Translations under genes and position numbers: made by a program | In this document: positions 35,482-43,422 of the stretch, in pieces | Numbering within the stretch: position 1 is the stretch's first letter | Layout: every line of letters begins with the position of its first letter | Origin: Nocardia vulneris | GTDB lineage: Bacteria; Actinomycetota; Actinomycetes; Mycobacteriales; Mycobacteriaceae | Assembly (NCBI RefSeq): GCF_001613425.1 | Contig: NZ_BDCI01000017.1 | Span: forward strand, 372,001-436,000 | Reading direction: 5' to 3' | Length of the DNA stretch: 64,000 bases | Notes under the pieces: generated by a model | Seen by the model: only the letters and a program-made list of their open reading frames with translations | Told to the model about the DNA's origin: nothing | Database searches by the model: none

Positions 35482-36951
35482 ATGATGCACACGGCAAGTG
35501 AGGAGGAAGCGATGGACGAGACCACGGTGGACGCGATCGTCGCGGCAGCCGCGGCGGCGGCCAAGCCCTGGGCCGCAGTCGGATCGGCGGACCGGGCCGG
35601 GGTGCTGCACGGCATCGCGGATCGGCTGGACGCGCACGCCGCCGCACTCATCCCCCTGGCGATGCGGGAGACACACCTGTCCGAGCCGAGGCTGACCGCG
35701 GAGTTGCAGCGCACCGGCTTCCAACTGCGACTGTTCGCTCGCACCGTGCTCGACGGCGGCTACCTGGACGTGCGCATCGACACCGCGGACCCGGACTGGC
35801 CGATGGGTGCGCCGCGCCCGGACCTGCGCCGGATGAATATTCCGCTGGGACCGGTGCTCAACTTCGCGGCGAGCAACTTCCCGTTCGCCTTCTCCGTCGC
35901 TGGCGGGGACACCGCGGCCGCGCTCGCCGCGGGGTGCCCGGTGATCGTCAAAGCCAGTCCCGGGCATCCGTTGCTGTCCCGCGCCGTCGCCGACCTGATC
36001 GAGCAGGCGCTGCTCGAATGTGGCGCGCCGAGTGGCACTTTCGGTCTGGTGCTCGGGCGCGAAGCCGGCGTGCAGGTCCTCACCCATCCCGCGATCGCCG
36101 CGGCGGCGTTCACCGGATCGACGGCGGGTGGGCGTGCGCTCTACGACCTGGCCTGCCGTCGCCCGGTGCCGATCCCGTTCTACGGCGAACTCGGCTCGAT
36201 CAACCCGGTCTTCGTCACCGAGCAGGCGGCGCGCACCCGGGCCGCAGAGATCGCCACGGGACTGCTGACCGCGGTGAGTTCGAGCGCGGGTCAGCTGTGC
36301 ACCAAACCGGGTCTGGTCGCGGTTCCCGTGGACGCGCCGGTCCTCGGCGCACTGGCCGATCTGATCCGCACCCGGCCCGTGCCGACCGGCGAGCTGTTGA
36401 ACGACGAGATCGCGGCGGGTTTCGCCGCCGCCGTACGGCGGGTGCGCGACCATGCGGACGTCGAACCGCTGGCGGGTGGCGGCCCGGACGAGGCCTTGCT
36501 GCTCGCCACCACGGCACGCGCCGTGCTGGCCGATCCCGACGTCCTGCTGCACGAAATGTTCGGCCCGGCAACACTTCTGGTCACCTACCGGGACACCGCC
36601 GAATTGCTCGATCTGGCCCGGGCAGTGGGCGGTCAGCTCACCGCGACGGTGTTCGGCGAGCAGGCGGACGAGACGACCCGCGCGCTCATCGCGGCGGCCG
36701 TCGACGTGGCCGGACGGGTGCTGTGGAACAGCTGGCCCACCGGCCTGTCGGTGACCTACGCGCAGCAGCACGGCGGCCCCTACCCGGCGACCACCGCGCC
36801 GTCGTCGACTTCCGTCGGCACCGCGTCGATCTCCCGCTTCCTGCGACCGGTGGTCTATCAGTCCGTGCCGGAGGACCTGCTGCCGCTCGAATTGCGCACC
36901 GGCAACCCGCTTTCCGTGCCGCAGTCGGTGAACGGAGCGCCGGCCCGATGA
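35482..36951 (+). CDS. Alpha-ketoglutarate semialdehyde dehydrogenase
   Basis: 489 residues from ATG 35482 behind GGAAAGG. VLNFAASNFPFAFSVAGGDT, the FTGSTAGGRALYD coenzyme loop, FYGELGSINPVF with the general base Glu, and SSSAGQLCTKPG with the catalytic cysteine identify the type III KGSA dehydrogenases. It yields alpha-ketoglutarate, which enters the TCA cycle: the last step of hydroxyproline catabolism. The stop overlaps the next ATG by 4 bases. Confidence 0.92.
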   Translation: MMHTASEEEAMDETTVDAIVAAAAAAAKPWAAVGSADRAGVLHGIADRLDAHAAALIPLAMRETHLSEPRLTAELQRTGFQLRLFARTVLDGGYLDVRIDTADPDWPMGAPRPDLRRMNIPLGPVLNFAASNFPFAFSVAGGDTAAALAAGCPVIVKASPGHPLLSRAVADLIEQALLECGAPSGTFGLVLGREAGVQVLTHPAIAAAAFTGSTAGGRALYDLACRRPVPIPFYGELGSINPVFVTEQAARTRAAEIATGLLTAVSSSAGQLCTKPGLVAVPVDAPVLGALADLIRTRPVPTGELLNDEIAAGFAAAVRRVRDHADVEPLAGGGPDEALLLATTARAVLADPDVLLHEMFGPATLLVTYRDTAELLDLARAVGGQLTATVFGEQADETTRALIAAAVDVAGRVLWNSWPTGLSVTYAQQHGGPYPATTAPSSTSVGTASISRFLRPVVYQSVPEDLLPLELRTGNPLSVPQSVNGAPAR

Positions 36952-38171
36952 CCGAGTTCCCGCCCCGCTCCCCCGCCCTGCGGGGAACCGACGTGCTCAT
37001 CATCGGTGGCGGCATGATCGGCTGCGCCCTCGCCGACCGGCTCGCGCTGGCAGGCGCCTCGGTGCGGGTGTGCGAGCGGGGTGGGATCGCTTCGGGCACC
37101 ACGGCACACGGCGAAGGCAATGTTCTCGTCTCCGACAAGGGGCCCGGGCCGGAACTGCGCCTGGCCCAACTGTCCCGGCGACTGTGGCCCGAGGTGCTCG
37201 CGCGGATCGGCGCACGGTACCCGGCGGATGCGGCGGCCGTCGAGTGGGAAGCCAAGGGCGGCATCGTCGTTGCCACCACCGAGCCCGGCGCGGCCGCACT
37301 GGCCGAGTTCGCCGCGGGTCAGCGGAGCGCGGGCGTGCGTTGCGAGCACCTCGACGCGGACCAGCTCGCAGCGGCGGAACCGGCGTTGACCCGGGATGTG
37401 CGTGCCGCCGTGCACTACCCCGAGGACGCGCAGGTGCAGCCCGCCGGTGCGGCGACCGCGCTGCTCGAATCCGCCATCGCCGCAGGAACTCTGGTGGAGA
37501 CCGACTGCGAGGTGGTTGCTCCGCTGCACCGTGGCGAACGACTGATCGGCGTGCACACCACCCGCGGACCACGCCACGCCGATATCGTGATCAATGCTGC
37601 GGGCCCGTGGTCGGCGGCGGTCGGCGGGCTGCTCGGCGCACCGATCGCGGTGCGGCCGCGGCGCGGGGACGTGCTCATCACGGCACCCCTGCCCCCGACC
37701 GTCTTCCACAAGGTCTACGACGCGGATTACGTTGGCGCCGTCGGCAGTTCGGACACGGCCTTGCAATCGTCGGCGGTGGTGGAGTCGACGCGCGGCGGCC
37801 CGCTGCTGCTCGGCTCCTCCCGCCGGCAATGCGGTTTCGACAACCGCCTGCGCCCGGACAGCCTGGCCGCCATCGCCCGCAAAGCGATTCGGCTCTATCC
37901 CGCGCTGGCCGATGTCGCGATCATGCGCGCCTACGGCGGCTTTCGCCCTTACGTCGACGACCATCTGCCCGTGATCGGTCCCGACCCGCGCCTACCCGGC
38001 CTCTGGCATGCGACCGGACACGAAGGGGCGGGCATCGGCCTGTCCGTCGGCACCGCCGAATTGATCTGTGCGGCATTGACCGGCGGTCCGGATCATCCCG
38101 ACCTGGCGGCGTTCGCCGTGGACCGTCCGGCCGTACGCGCGGCGGAAGTCATCGAGGAAGTGCACCGATGA
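36948..38171 (+). CDS. D-hydroxyproline dehydrogenase, FAD oxidase-like subunit
   Basis: 407 residues. The dinucleotide motif VLIIGGGMIGCALADRLA lies at residue 15, with the DAO/glycine-oxidase fold and C-terminal GLWHATGHEGAGIGLSVGTAEL. It resembles the HcnC/LhpB-type catalytic subunit that oxidises the D-imino acid. It acts with the ferredoxin-like and FAD/BFD subunits encoded next. Start overlaps the ALDH stop (ATGA). Confidence 0.9.
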   Translation: MTEFPPRSPALRGTDVLIIGGGMIGCALADRLALAGASVRVCERGGIASGTTAHGEGNVLVSDKGPGPELRLAQLSRRLWPEVLARIGARYPADAAAVEWEAKGGIVVATTEPGAAALAEFAAGQRSAGVRCEHLDADQLAAAEPALTRDVRAAVHYPEDAQVQPAGAATALLESAIAAGTLVETDCEVVAPLHRGERLIGVHTTRGPRHADIVINAAGPWSAAVGGLLGAPIAVRPRRGDVLITAPLPPTVFHKVYDADYVGAVGSSDTALQSSAVVESTRGGPLLLGSSRRQCGFDNRLRPDSLAAIARKAIRLYPALADVAIMRAYGGFRPYVDDHLPVIGPDPRLPGLWHATGHEGAGIGLSVGTAELICAALTGGPDHPDLAAFAVDRPAVRAAEVIEEVHR

Positions 38172-38195
38172 GCAACCACACTGCGAGGTAACCAC

Positions 38196-38795
38196 GTGAG
38201 CGCACAACTGATTCCCGCGGGCAGCGATCCCCTCGGCCGCGACGACCGCCCGCTGACCGTCACCGTCGACGGTGTGCCGGTGCGCGGCGTGCACGGGCAA
38301 ACGCTCGCCACGGTCCTACTGGCCGACGGTCACGATCACTGGCGCACCGCACCGACCGGCGGTGGGCGCGGCGTCTTCTGCGGCATAGGCGTCTGCTTCG
38401 ACTGTGTCGCCACCGTCAACGGCATCCCCGACATCCGCCTGTGCCGCCGCCCCGCCCGCGACGGCGACACCGTGCACACCCAATCCCGCACGTCGACCGC
38501 CCACACCGAGCACGCCACGGCTCTGCTCGGTGACCCGAATTCCCATGGCGAGCAGCCAGCTCCGATCGGCAGCCACATCGCACACACGCAGTCTCGCGCG
38601 TTCGACACCCACACCGAACGCTCAACGGCGCTGATCGACGACGCGAAATCCGATAGCGCGCAATGCACATCGGTCGACGGCGAGATCGCAGCGGCGGACG
38701 GCTGCGACCCGGAGCGTTCGGCAGACCGCGAGACCACGGGCGACGTGCGCAGCACCGATGAACGACACGACCGGCCGCAAGGAGGCACCCGATGA
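38196..38795 (+). CDS. D-hydroxyproline dehydrogenase, [2Fe-2S] subunit with repeat tail
   Basis: 199 residues from GTG 38196 behind GAGG. Residues 15-92 form the plant-type ferredoxin-like domain: GGGRGVFCGIGVCFDC with Cys62, Cys67, Cys70 and Cys83 as ligands. Normal HcnA-type subunits end about here. Instead there is a 107-residue hydrophilic tail. Residues 93-128 and 129-164 are a 36-residue tandem repeat (HTQSRTSTAHTEHATALL / HTQSRAFDTHTERSTALI), followed by an acidic, disordered end. The stop overlaps the next start by 4 bases, so the tail is genuinely in frame. Confidence 0.88.
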   Translation: MSAQLIPAGSDPLGRDDRPLTVTVDGVPVRGVHGQTLATVLLADGHDHWRTAPTGGGRGVFCGIGVCFDCVATVNGIPDIRLCRRPARDGDTVHTQSRTSTAHTEHATALLGDPNSHGEQPAPIGSHIAHTQSRAFDTHTERSTALIDDAKSDSAQCTSVDGEIAAADGCDPERSADRETTGDVRSTDERHDRPQGGTR

Positions 38796-40210
38796 CCAAG
38801 CACGTAGTCGTGATCGGCGGTGGGCCGGCGGGAACGGCGGCCGCGGCGGCTGCCCTGCGGTCAGGTGCGACCGTGACGCTGATCGATGCGAACGAGACAC
38901 TCGGCGGTCAGTACAACCGGCGTATTCCTGCCGCCTACGGCGTGCGGAATCCGCTACGGATCGGGCACGGCTACGTCGCGGCGCAGCGCCTGGGGTGGCA
39001 GCTGAGCGAGCATCCGCGGTGCGAATATCTTTCGTGGGCAGCGGTCTATCAGATCGAGCGCGCACCGGACGGTGGCTGCCCGATCGTGCGGCTGTGGCAG
39101 GGTATCGAGGGTGAGCGGCGCACGCATCGCGAAATCCACGGCGACGCACTGATTCTCGCCACCGGCGCGTACGACCGTGTATGCCCGTTCCCCGGCTGGG
39201 ATCTTCCCGGCGTGTACACCGCGGGCGCCGCGCAGACCCTCGCGAAGACACAGCGCCTGCTGGTCGGCAAGTCCGTATTACTGTCCGGCACCGGCCCCTT
39301 CCTCCTTCCGGTCGCGCAGTCACTGGTCGCGGGCGGCGCGCAGGTGCAGGCGATCCTCGAGGCCAACCCGGCATCCCATATCGCACGCGAATGGCTCACC
39401 CGCCCTTGGGAACTGCGCCACAGCGCGGGCAAAGCGACCGAGTTGATCGAGTACGCCGTCGCCGGGATCCGGCACCGCGTCCCGCTGCGCACGGCGCACG
39501 CCGTGGTGGCGGTCGCCGGTGCCGGTCGCGCCGAAGAAGCGACGATCGCTCGCCTGGACGAGAACTGGGCACCGATCCCCGGCACCCGGCACACTGTGCC
39601 GGTGGACGCGGTGGCCGTCTCGCACGGTTTCACCCCGCAGCACGAACTGGCGGTGGCCGCCGGTGCGGCGCTCACCGCGGACGGCTTCGTCCAGGTGGAC
39701 GAACAGCAACGCACCAGCGCCGACAGCGTTTGGGCGGCAGGCGAACTCACGGGCATCGGCGGCGCTCAGGTGGCGGCGATCGAAGGCACCGTCGCCGGGC
39801 TGGCCGCCGTGGACGCCCCCCTCGGCCGCGGGCTGCGCGCGCGGCAGCGCACCGCCGGGCAGTTCGTCGCCCGGCTCGCCGCCGCGCATCCGATCCGCCC
39901 CGGCGTGCTGAGCTGGGCGCGGCCGGACACCGTGTGCTGCCGCTGCGAGGGCACCACACACGCCGAACTGACCGCCGCGTGGTCGCGCACCACCGGCGGC
40001 GGTTATCGCCCGACGAAGCTGGCCACCCGCGCTGGTCTCGGCCCGTGCCAGGGCCGGATGTGCGCGGCGAATATCGAAGCGCTGCGCAGTCGTTCATGCC
40101 CCGACGGCACGGCGGTGCCCGGCCTCGCGGCGGCCTCCCCGGCCTGGCGTCCGCTGGCCGCGCCCGTGCGGCTGCGCGAACTGGCCGATCTCGACAACGA
40201 AGGATCCTGA
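38792..40210 (+). CDS. D-hydroxyproline dehydrogenase, FAD/NAD-binding subunit with BFD-like domain
   Basis: 472 residues. VVVIGGGPAGTAAAAAAL at the N terminus and the central SVLLSGTGPFLLPVAQSL are two nucleotide loops. The C-terminal segment VCCRCEGTTHAEL... GLGPCQGRMC carries four cysteines of a BFD-like [2Fe-2S] site. This is the HcnB/LhpF-type large subunit that passes electrons from the FAD oxidase subunit. The stop TGA shares one base with the epimerase ATG. Confidence 0.92.
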   Translation: MTKHVVVIGGGPAGTAAAAAALRSGATVTLIDANETLGGQYNRRIPAAYGVRNPLRIGHGYVAAQRLGWQLSEHPRCEYLSWAAVYQIERAPDGGCPIVRLWQGIEGERRTHREIHGDALILATGAYDRVCPFPGWDLPGVYTAGAAQTLAKTQRLLVGKSVLLSGTGPFLLPVAQSLVAGGAQVQAILEANPASHIAREWLTRPWELRHSAGKATELIEYAVAGIRHRVPLRTAHAVVAVAGAGRAEEATIARLDENWAPIPGTRHTVPVDAVAVSHGFTPQHELAVAAGAALTADGFVQVDEQQRTSADSVWAAGELTGIGGAQVAAIEGTVAGLAAVDAPLGRGLRARQRTAGQFVARLAAAHPIRPGVLSWARPDTVCCRCEGTTHAELTAAWSRTTGGGYRPTKLATRAGLGPCQGRMCAANIEALRSRSCPDGTAVPGLAAASPAWRPLAAPVRLRELADLDNEGS

Positions 40211-41211
40211 TGCGAAGCAAGACGATCATCTCCGCGATCGACACCCACACCGAGGGCATGCCGACCAGGGTGATCACCGGCGGTGTCGGCACGATTCCCG
40301 GCGACACCATGGCGGCCCGGCGCGCCTACTTCGCCGAGCACCTGGACGGCCTGCGCAGACTGCTGGTCAACGAGCCGCGGGGGCACGCCTCGATGAGCGG
40401 GGCGATCCTGCAACCGGCCACCACCGCCGACGGTCACTACGGCGTGCTGTTCATCGAGGTCAGCGGTCTGCTGCCGATGTGCGGCCACGGCACCATCGGG
40501 GTCGCGACCGCCCTGATCGAGGCGGGCATGGTGGCGGTCACCGAACCGGTCACCGAGATCCGGCTCGACACCCCGGCCGGCCGGGTGATCGCCGAGGTCG
40601 CGGTCAGCGGCGGGCACGCCGATTCGGTGACGCTGCGCAACGTGCCCGCCTACTGCGACAGCCTGGACAACAAGGTCGAGGTGCCCGAGCTGGGCACGGT
40701 GCGCTACGACCTGGCCTATGGCGGAAACTTCTATGCCATAGTCGATCTCGCCGAGGTCGGCCTGCCGTTCGATCGCGCGCACAAGGACCGCATTCTCGCC
40801 GCCGGACTCCGGATCATGCAGGCGATCAACGAGTCCCGGCGCCCGGTGCATCCGGAGGACGAGCAGATCACGGGCTGCAAACACGTCCTGTTCCTCGATC
40901 CCGCGTCGACCCCGACCCATACCCGGCACGCGATGGCCATCCACCCCGGGTGGTTCGACCGGTCCCCGTGCGGCACCGGCACCTCCGCGCTGCTGGCCCG
41001 GCAGCACGCCCGCGGCCTGCTCACCGACGACCAAGTGCTGCAGAACGATTCGTTCATCGGTACCACGTTCTATGCCCGTGCCGTCGAATCGACCAGCGTG
41101 GGTACGCGCCCCGCGATCGTGCCCGCCATCACCGGCCGCGCCTGGCTCACCGGCACCGCCAACTACCTGCTCGACCCGTCGGATCCCTTCCCCGAGGGCT
41201 TCGTTTTCTGA
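40210..41211 (+). CDS. 4-hydroxyproline 2-epimerase
   Basis: 333 residues. The proline racemase fold has both catalytic cysteines: LLPMCGHGTIGVATAL and DRSPCGTGTSALLA. With two cysteines it is a racemase/epimerase and not the Thr-containing hydroxyproline dehydratase. It converts trans-4-hydroxy-L-proline to cis-4-hydroxy-D-proline, the first step of the pathway encoded here. Confidence 0.93.
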   Translation: MRSKTIISAIDTHTEGMPTRVITGGVGTIPGDTMAARRAYFAEHLDGLRRLLVNEPRGHASMSGAILQPATTADGHYGVLFIEVSGLLPMCGHGTIGVATALIEAGMVAVTEPVTEIRLDTPAGRVIAEVAVSGGHADSVTLRNVPAYCDSLDNKVEVPELGTVRYDLAYGGNFYAIVDLAEVGLPFDRAHKDRILAAGLRIMQAINESRRPVHPEDEQITGCKHVLFLDPASTPTHTRHAMAIHPGWFDRSPCGTGTSALLARQHARGLLTDDQVLQNDSFIGTTFYARAVESTSVGTRPAIVPAITGRAWLTGTANYLLDPSDPFPEGFVF

Positions 41212-41242
41212 TTCACCGCTGCACCCCTCGAAAGGCCCGGCA

Positions 41243-42667
41243 ATGAAGCCTGTCACCACTCGACCCCAACGACCGCCGCTCAGCCGCGCGACGATCCTGC
41301 GCCGCATGCCCGTAACCGACAGCGACACCGGCGATTTCGCCAAGAGCATGGGCCTGTGGCAGCTGGTCGCGCTCAGTCTCGGCGGCTTGGTCGGCGCGGG
41401 CGTGTTCTCCCTGGCCGGTGTGGTGGCCAAGGAGGTGGCCGGGCCCGGCGTGCTGCTCTCGTTCGGCATCGCCATCGTCGCCTCCGGCGCGGCGGGGCTC
41501 TGCTACGCCGAATTCGCCGGGATGGTGCCGCGCGCGGGCTCTGCCTACACCTACGCTTACGTGTCACTCGGTGAGATCATCGGCTTCTTGATCGGCTGGG
41601 ACCTGCTGCTGGAGTACACGGCCATCGTGTCGGTGGTGGCGATCGCGGTCTCCGGATACCTGAACTACATCACCCACTACTTCGGATTCGACCTGCCCAC
41701 TTGGGCATTGGGTGCGCCGGGCACCGGTGCCGGGCACAAGGTCGACCTGTTCGCGGTGCTGCTGTGCCTACTGCTGGCATTCCTGCTCTCCCGCGGCACC
41801 CGCGAATCGGCGCGCGTGCAAACCGGACTCGTCATGCTGAAGATGGCGATCGTCGCGATCGTGGTCGTCGCCGGTGCTTTCCACATCAAGGCGGGCAACT
41901 ACACGCCGTTCTTCCCGCTCGGCGTCGGCGGTGCGGTATCGGGTGCGGCGCTGGCGTTCTTCGCCGTCTACGGCTACGACGCGATGAGCGCCGCGGCCGA
42001 GGAGTCCACCGACGGCAAGAAGCTGCTGCCCAAGGCGATCATGATCAGCCTCGGCATCGCCTCGGTGGTCTACCTGCTGGTCTGCCTGGTCATCGTCGGC
42101 ATGGTCGACTACACCGACATCGATGTGGCCGCACCGTTCTCCAGCGCGTTCGACAGCATCGGGATGGGCATTCTCGGCCTGGTCATCGCGGTCGGCGCGG
42201 TCGTCGGCGTCACCACCTCGGCCTTCGCCAACATGCTCGCCGTGACCCGGGTCGGTTTCGCGATGAGCCGGGACGGCCTGCTGCCCGCCTACTTCGGCAA
42301 GTCCGATCCGCGCCGCAAGGTGCCCACCCGGGTGATCTGGCCGGTCGGCGTCGTTTCCGCGTTGATCGCCGGGTTTCTGCCGATCCGGGAGGCCGCCGAG
42401 CTGACCAACGTGGGTATTCTGATGGCCTTCATCGTCGTCGCGATCGGTGTGGTGTGGCTGCGCCGGACACGCCCCGAGGCCGAGCGCACCTTCCGTACCC
42501 CGTGGGTGCCGGTGGTGCCGCTGCTCGGTATCGGCTTCTCGGTGTGGCTGATCAGTCACCTCACCTGGGTCACCTGGCTGCGGTTCGTGCTCTGGCTGCT
42601 GCTCGGGGTGGCGCTGTACTTCGGCTTCAGCTACCGCAACGCCAAGCTGAACGCCGTTGACGGCTAA
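41243..42667 (+). CDS. APC-superfamily amino acid permease, probable hydroxyproline importer
   Basis: 474 residues from ATG 41243 behind CGAAAGG; longer in-frame starts overlap the epimerase gene. Twelve helices, with the first-helix motif LVALSLGGLVGAGVFSLAG and YTYAYVSLGEIIGFLIGWDL, are typical of cationic amino acid transporter-like APC proteins. It lies within the hydroxyproline operon, so hydroxyproline or proline is the likely substrate. Confidence 0.88.
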   Translation: MKPVTTRPQRPPLSRATILRRMPVTDSDTGDFAKSMGLWQLVALSLGGLVGAGVFSLAGVVAKEVAGPGVLLSFGIAIVASGAAGLCYAEFAGMVPRAGSAYTYAYVSLGEIIGFLIGWDLLLEYTAIVSVVAIAVSGYLNYITHYFGFDLPTWALGAPGTGAGHKVDLFAVLLCLLLAFLLSRGTRESARVQTGLVMLKMAIVAIVVVAGAFHIKAGNYTPFFPLGVGGAVSGAALAFFAVYGYDAMSAAAEESTDGKKLLPKAIMISLGIASVVYLLVCLVIVGMVDYTDIDVAAPFSSAFDSIGMGILGLVIAVGAVVGVTTSAFANMLAVTRVGFAMSRDGLLPAYFGKSDPRRKVPTRVIWPVGVVSALIAGFLPIREAAELTNVGILMAFIVVAIGVVWLRRTRPEAERTFRTPWVPVVPLLGIGFSVWLISHLTWVTWLRFVLWLLLGVALYFGFSYRNAKLNAVDG

Positions 42668-42720
42668 CTATTCTGATACCGACGGGGCCTGGCCCACCAG
42701 CAGATAACCGGAGCACACAG

Positions 42721-43398
42721 ATGATCGAACGATTGGATACCCGCAAGCGCCCGACGCTGCGCGACCACGTGTCCGACGCCTTGCGCGCCGCGATCATCTC
42801 CGGCGAACTCGAACCCGGTGTGCTCTACTCCGCGCCCTGGCTGTCGGAGCGCTTCGGCGTCTCCGCCACGCCGGTCCGCGAGGCGATGCTGGACCTGGTG
42901 AAACAGGGACTGGTGATCTCGGTGCCGAACAAGGGCTTCCGGGTCACCGAGGCCTCCGACGAGGATCTCGACGCGATCGCCGAGATCCGCCTGCTGTTGG
43001 AGCCGCCGAGCGTGCGCGCCATCGTGGACCGCATTCCGCAGGCGGATATGCCGGGGCTGCGCGCGGCGGCCGACAAGATCGTCGATGCGGCCAAGCGCGG
43101 CGATCTGGTCGAATACGTCGACGCCGATCGCCGGTTCCACCTCATGCTGCTCGCCTACTGCCGCAATCCACGGCTTTCGCAGATCGTCAGCGATCTGCGG
43201 GCCCAGACCCGGTTGCTCGGTCTCGCCGCGCTGGTCGCGCGCGGCGAGCTGGACAACTCGGCCCAGGAGCACCACACCATCCTCGATCTGATCGAACAGC
43301 GGCAGGACGCGCAGGTGGAGTCCTTCCTGCGCAATCACATCGGGCATGTGCGCGGACTCTGGGCTCCGGGCAACGCTCCCGACAAGGACGTCTCCTGA
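42721..43398 (+). CDS. GntR-family (FCD) regulator of hydroxyproline catabolism
   Basis: 225 residues. The winged helix is LRDHVSDALRAAIISGELEPG with SERFGVSATPVREAMLDLVKQGLV; the FCD domain follows with metal-ligand pattern DADRRFHLMLL, IVSDLR and EEHHTIL-like EHHTILDLIE. It lies at the end of the operon, the common place for such a regulator. The promoter in front of 34546 is its likely target. Confidence 0.9.
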   Translation: MIERLDTRKRPTLRDHVSDALRAAIISGELEPGVLYSAPWLSERFGVSATPVREAMLDLVKQGLVISVPNKGFRVTEASDEDLDAIAEIRLLLEPPSVRAIVDRIPQADMPGLRAAADKIVDAAKRGDLVEYVDADRRFHLMLLAYCRNPRLSQIVSDLRAQTRLLGLAALVARGELDNSAQEHHTILDLIEQRQDAQVESFLRNHIGHVRGLWAPGNAPDKDVS

Positions 43399-43422
43399 GC
43401 CCGAGTCCGTCACCTTACTGCG

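Noticed and set aside
34483-36771. 762-codon frame opposite the deaminase and aldehyde dehydrogenase genes
   Set aside because: Low-complexity Arg/Gly/Val composition of a reverse-strand shadow; no ribosome-binding site.
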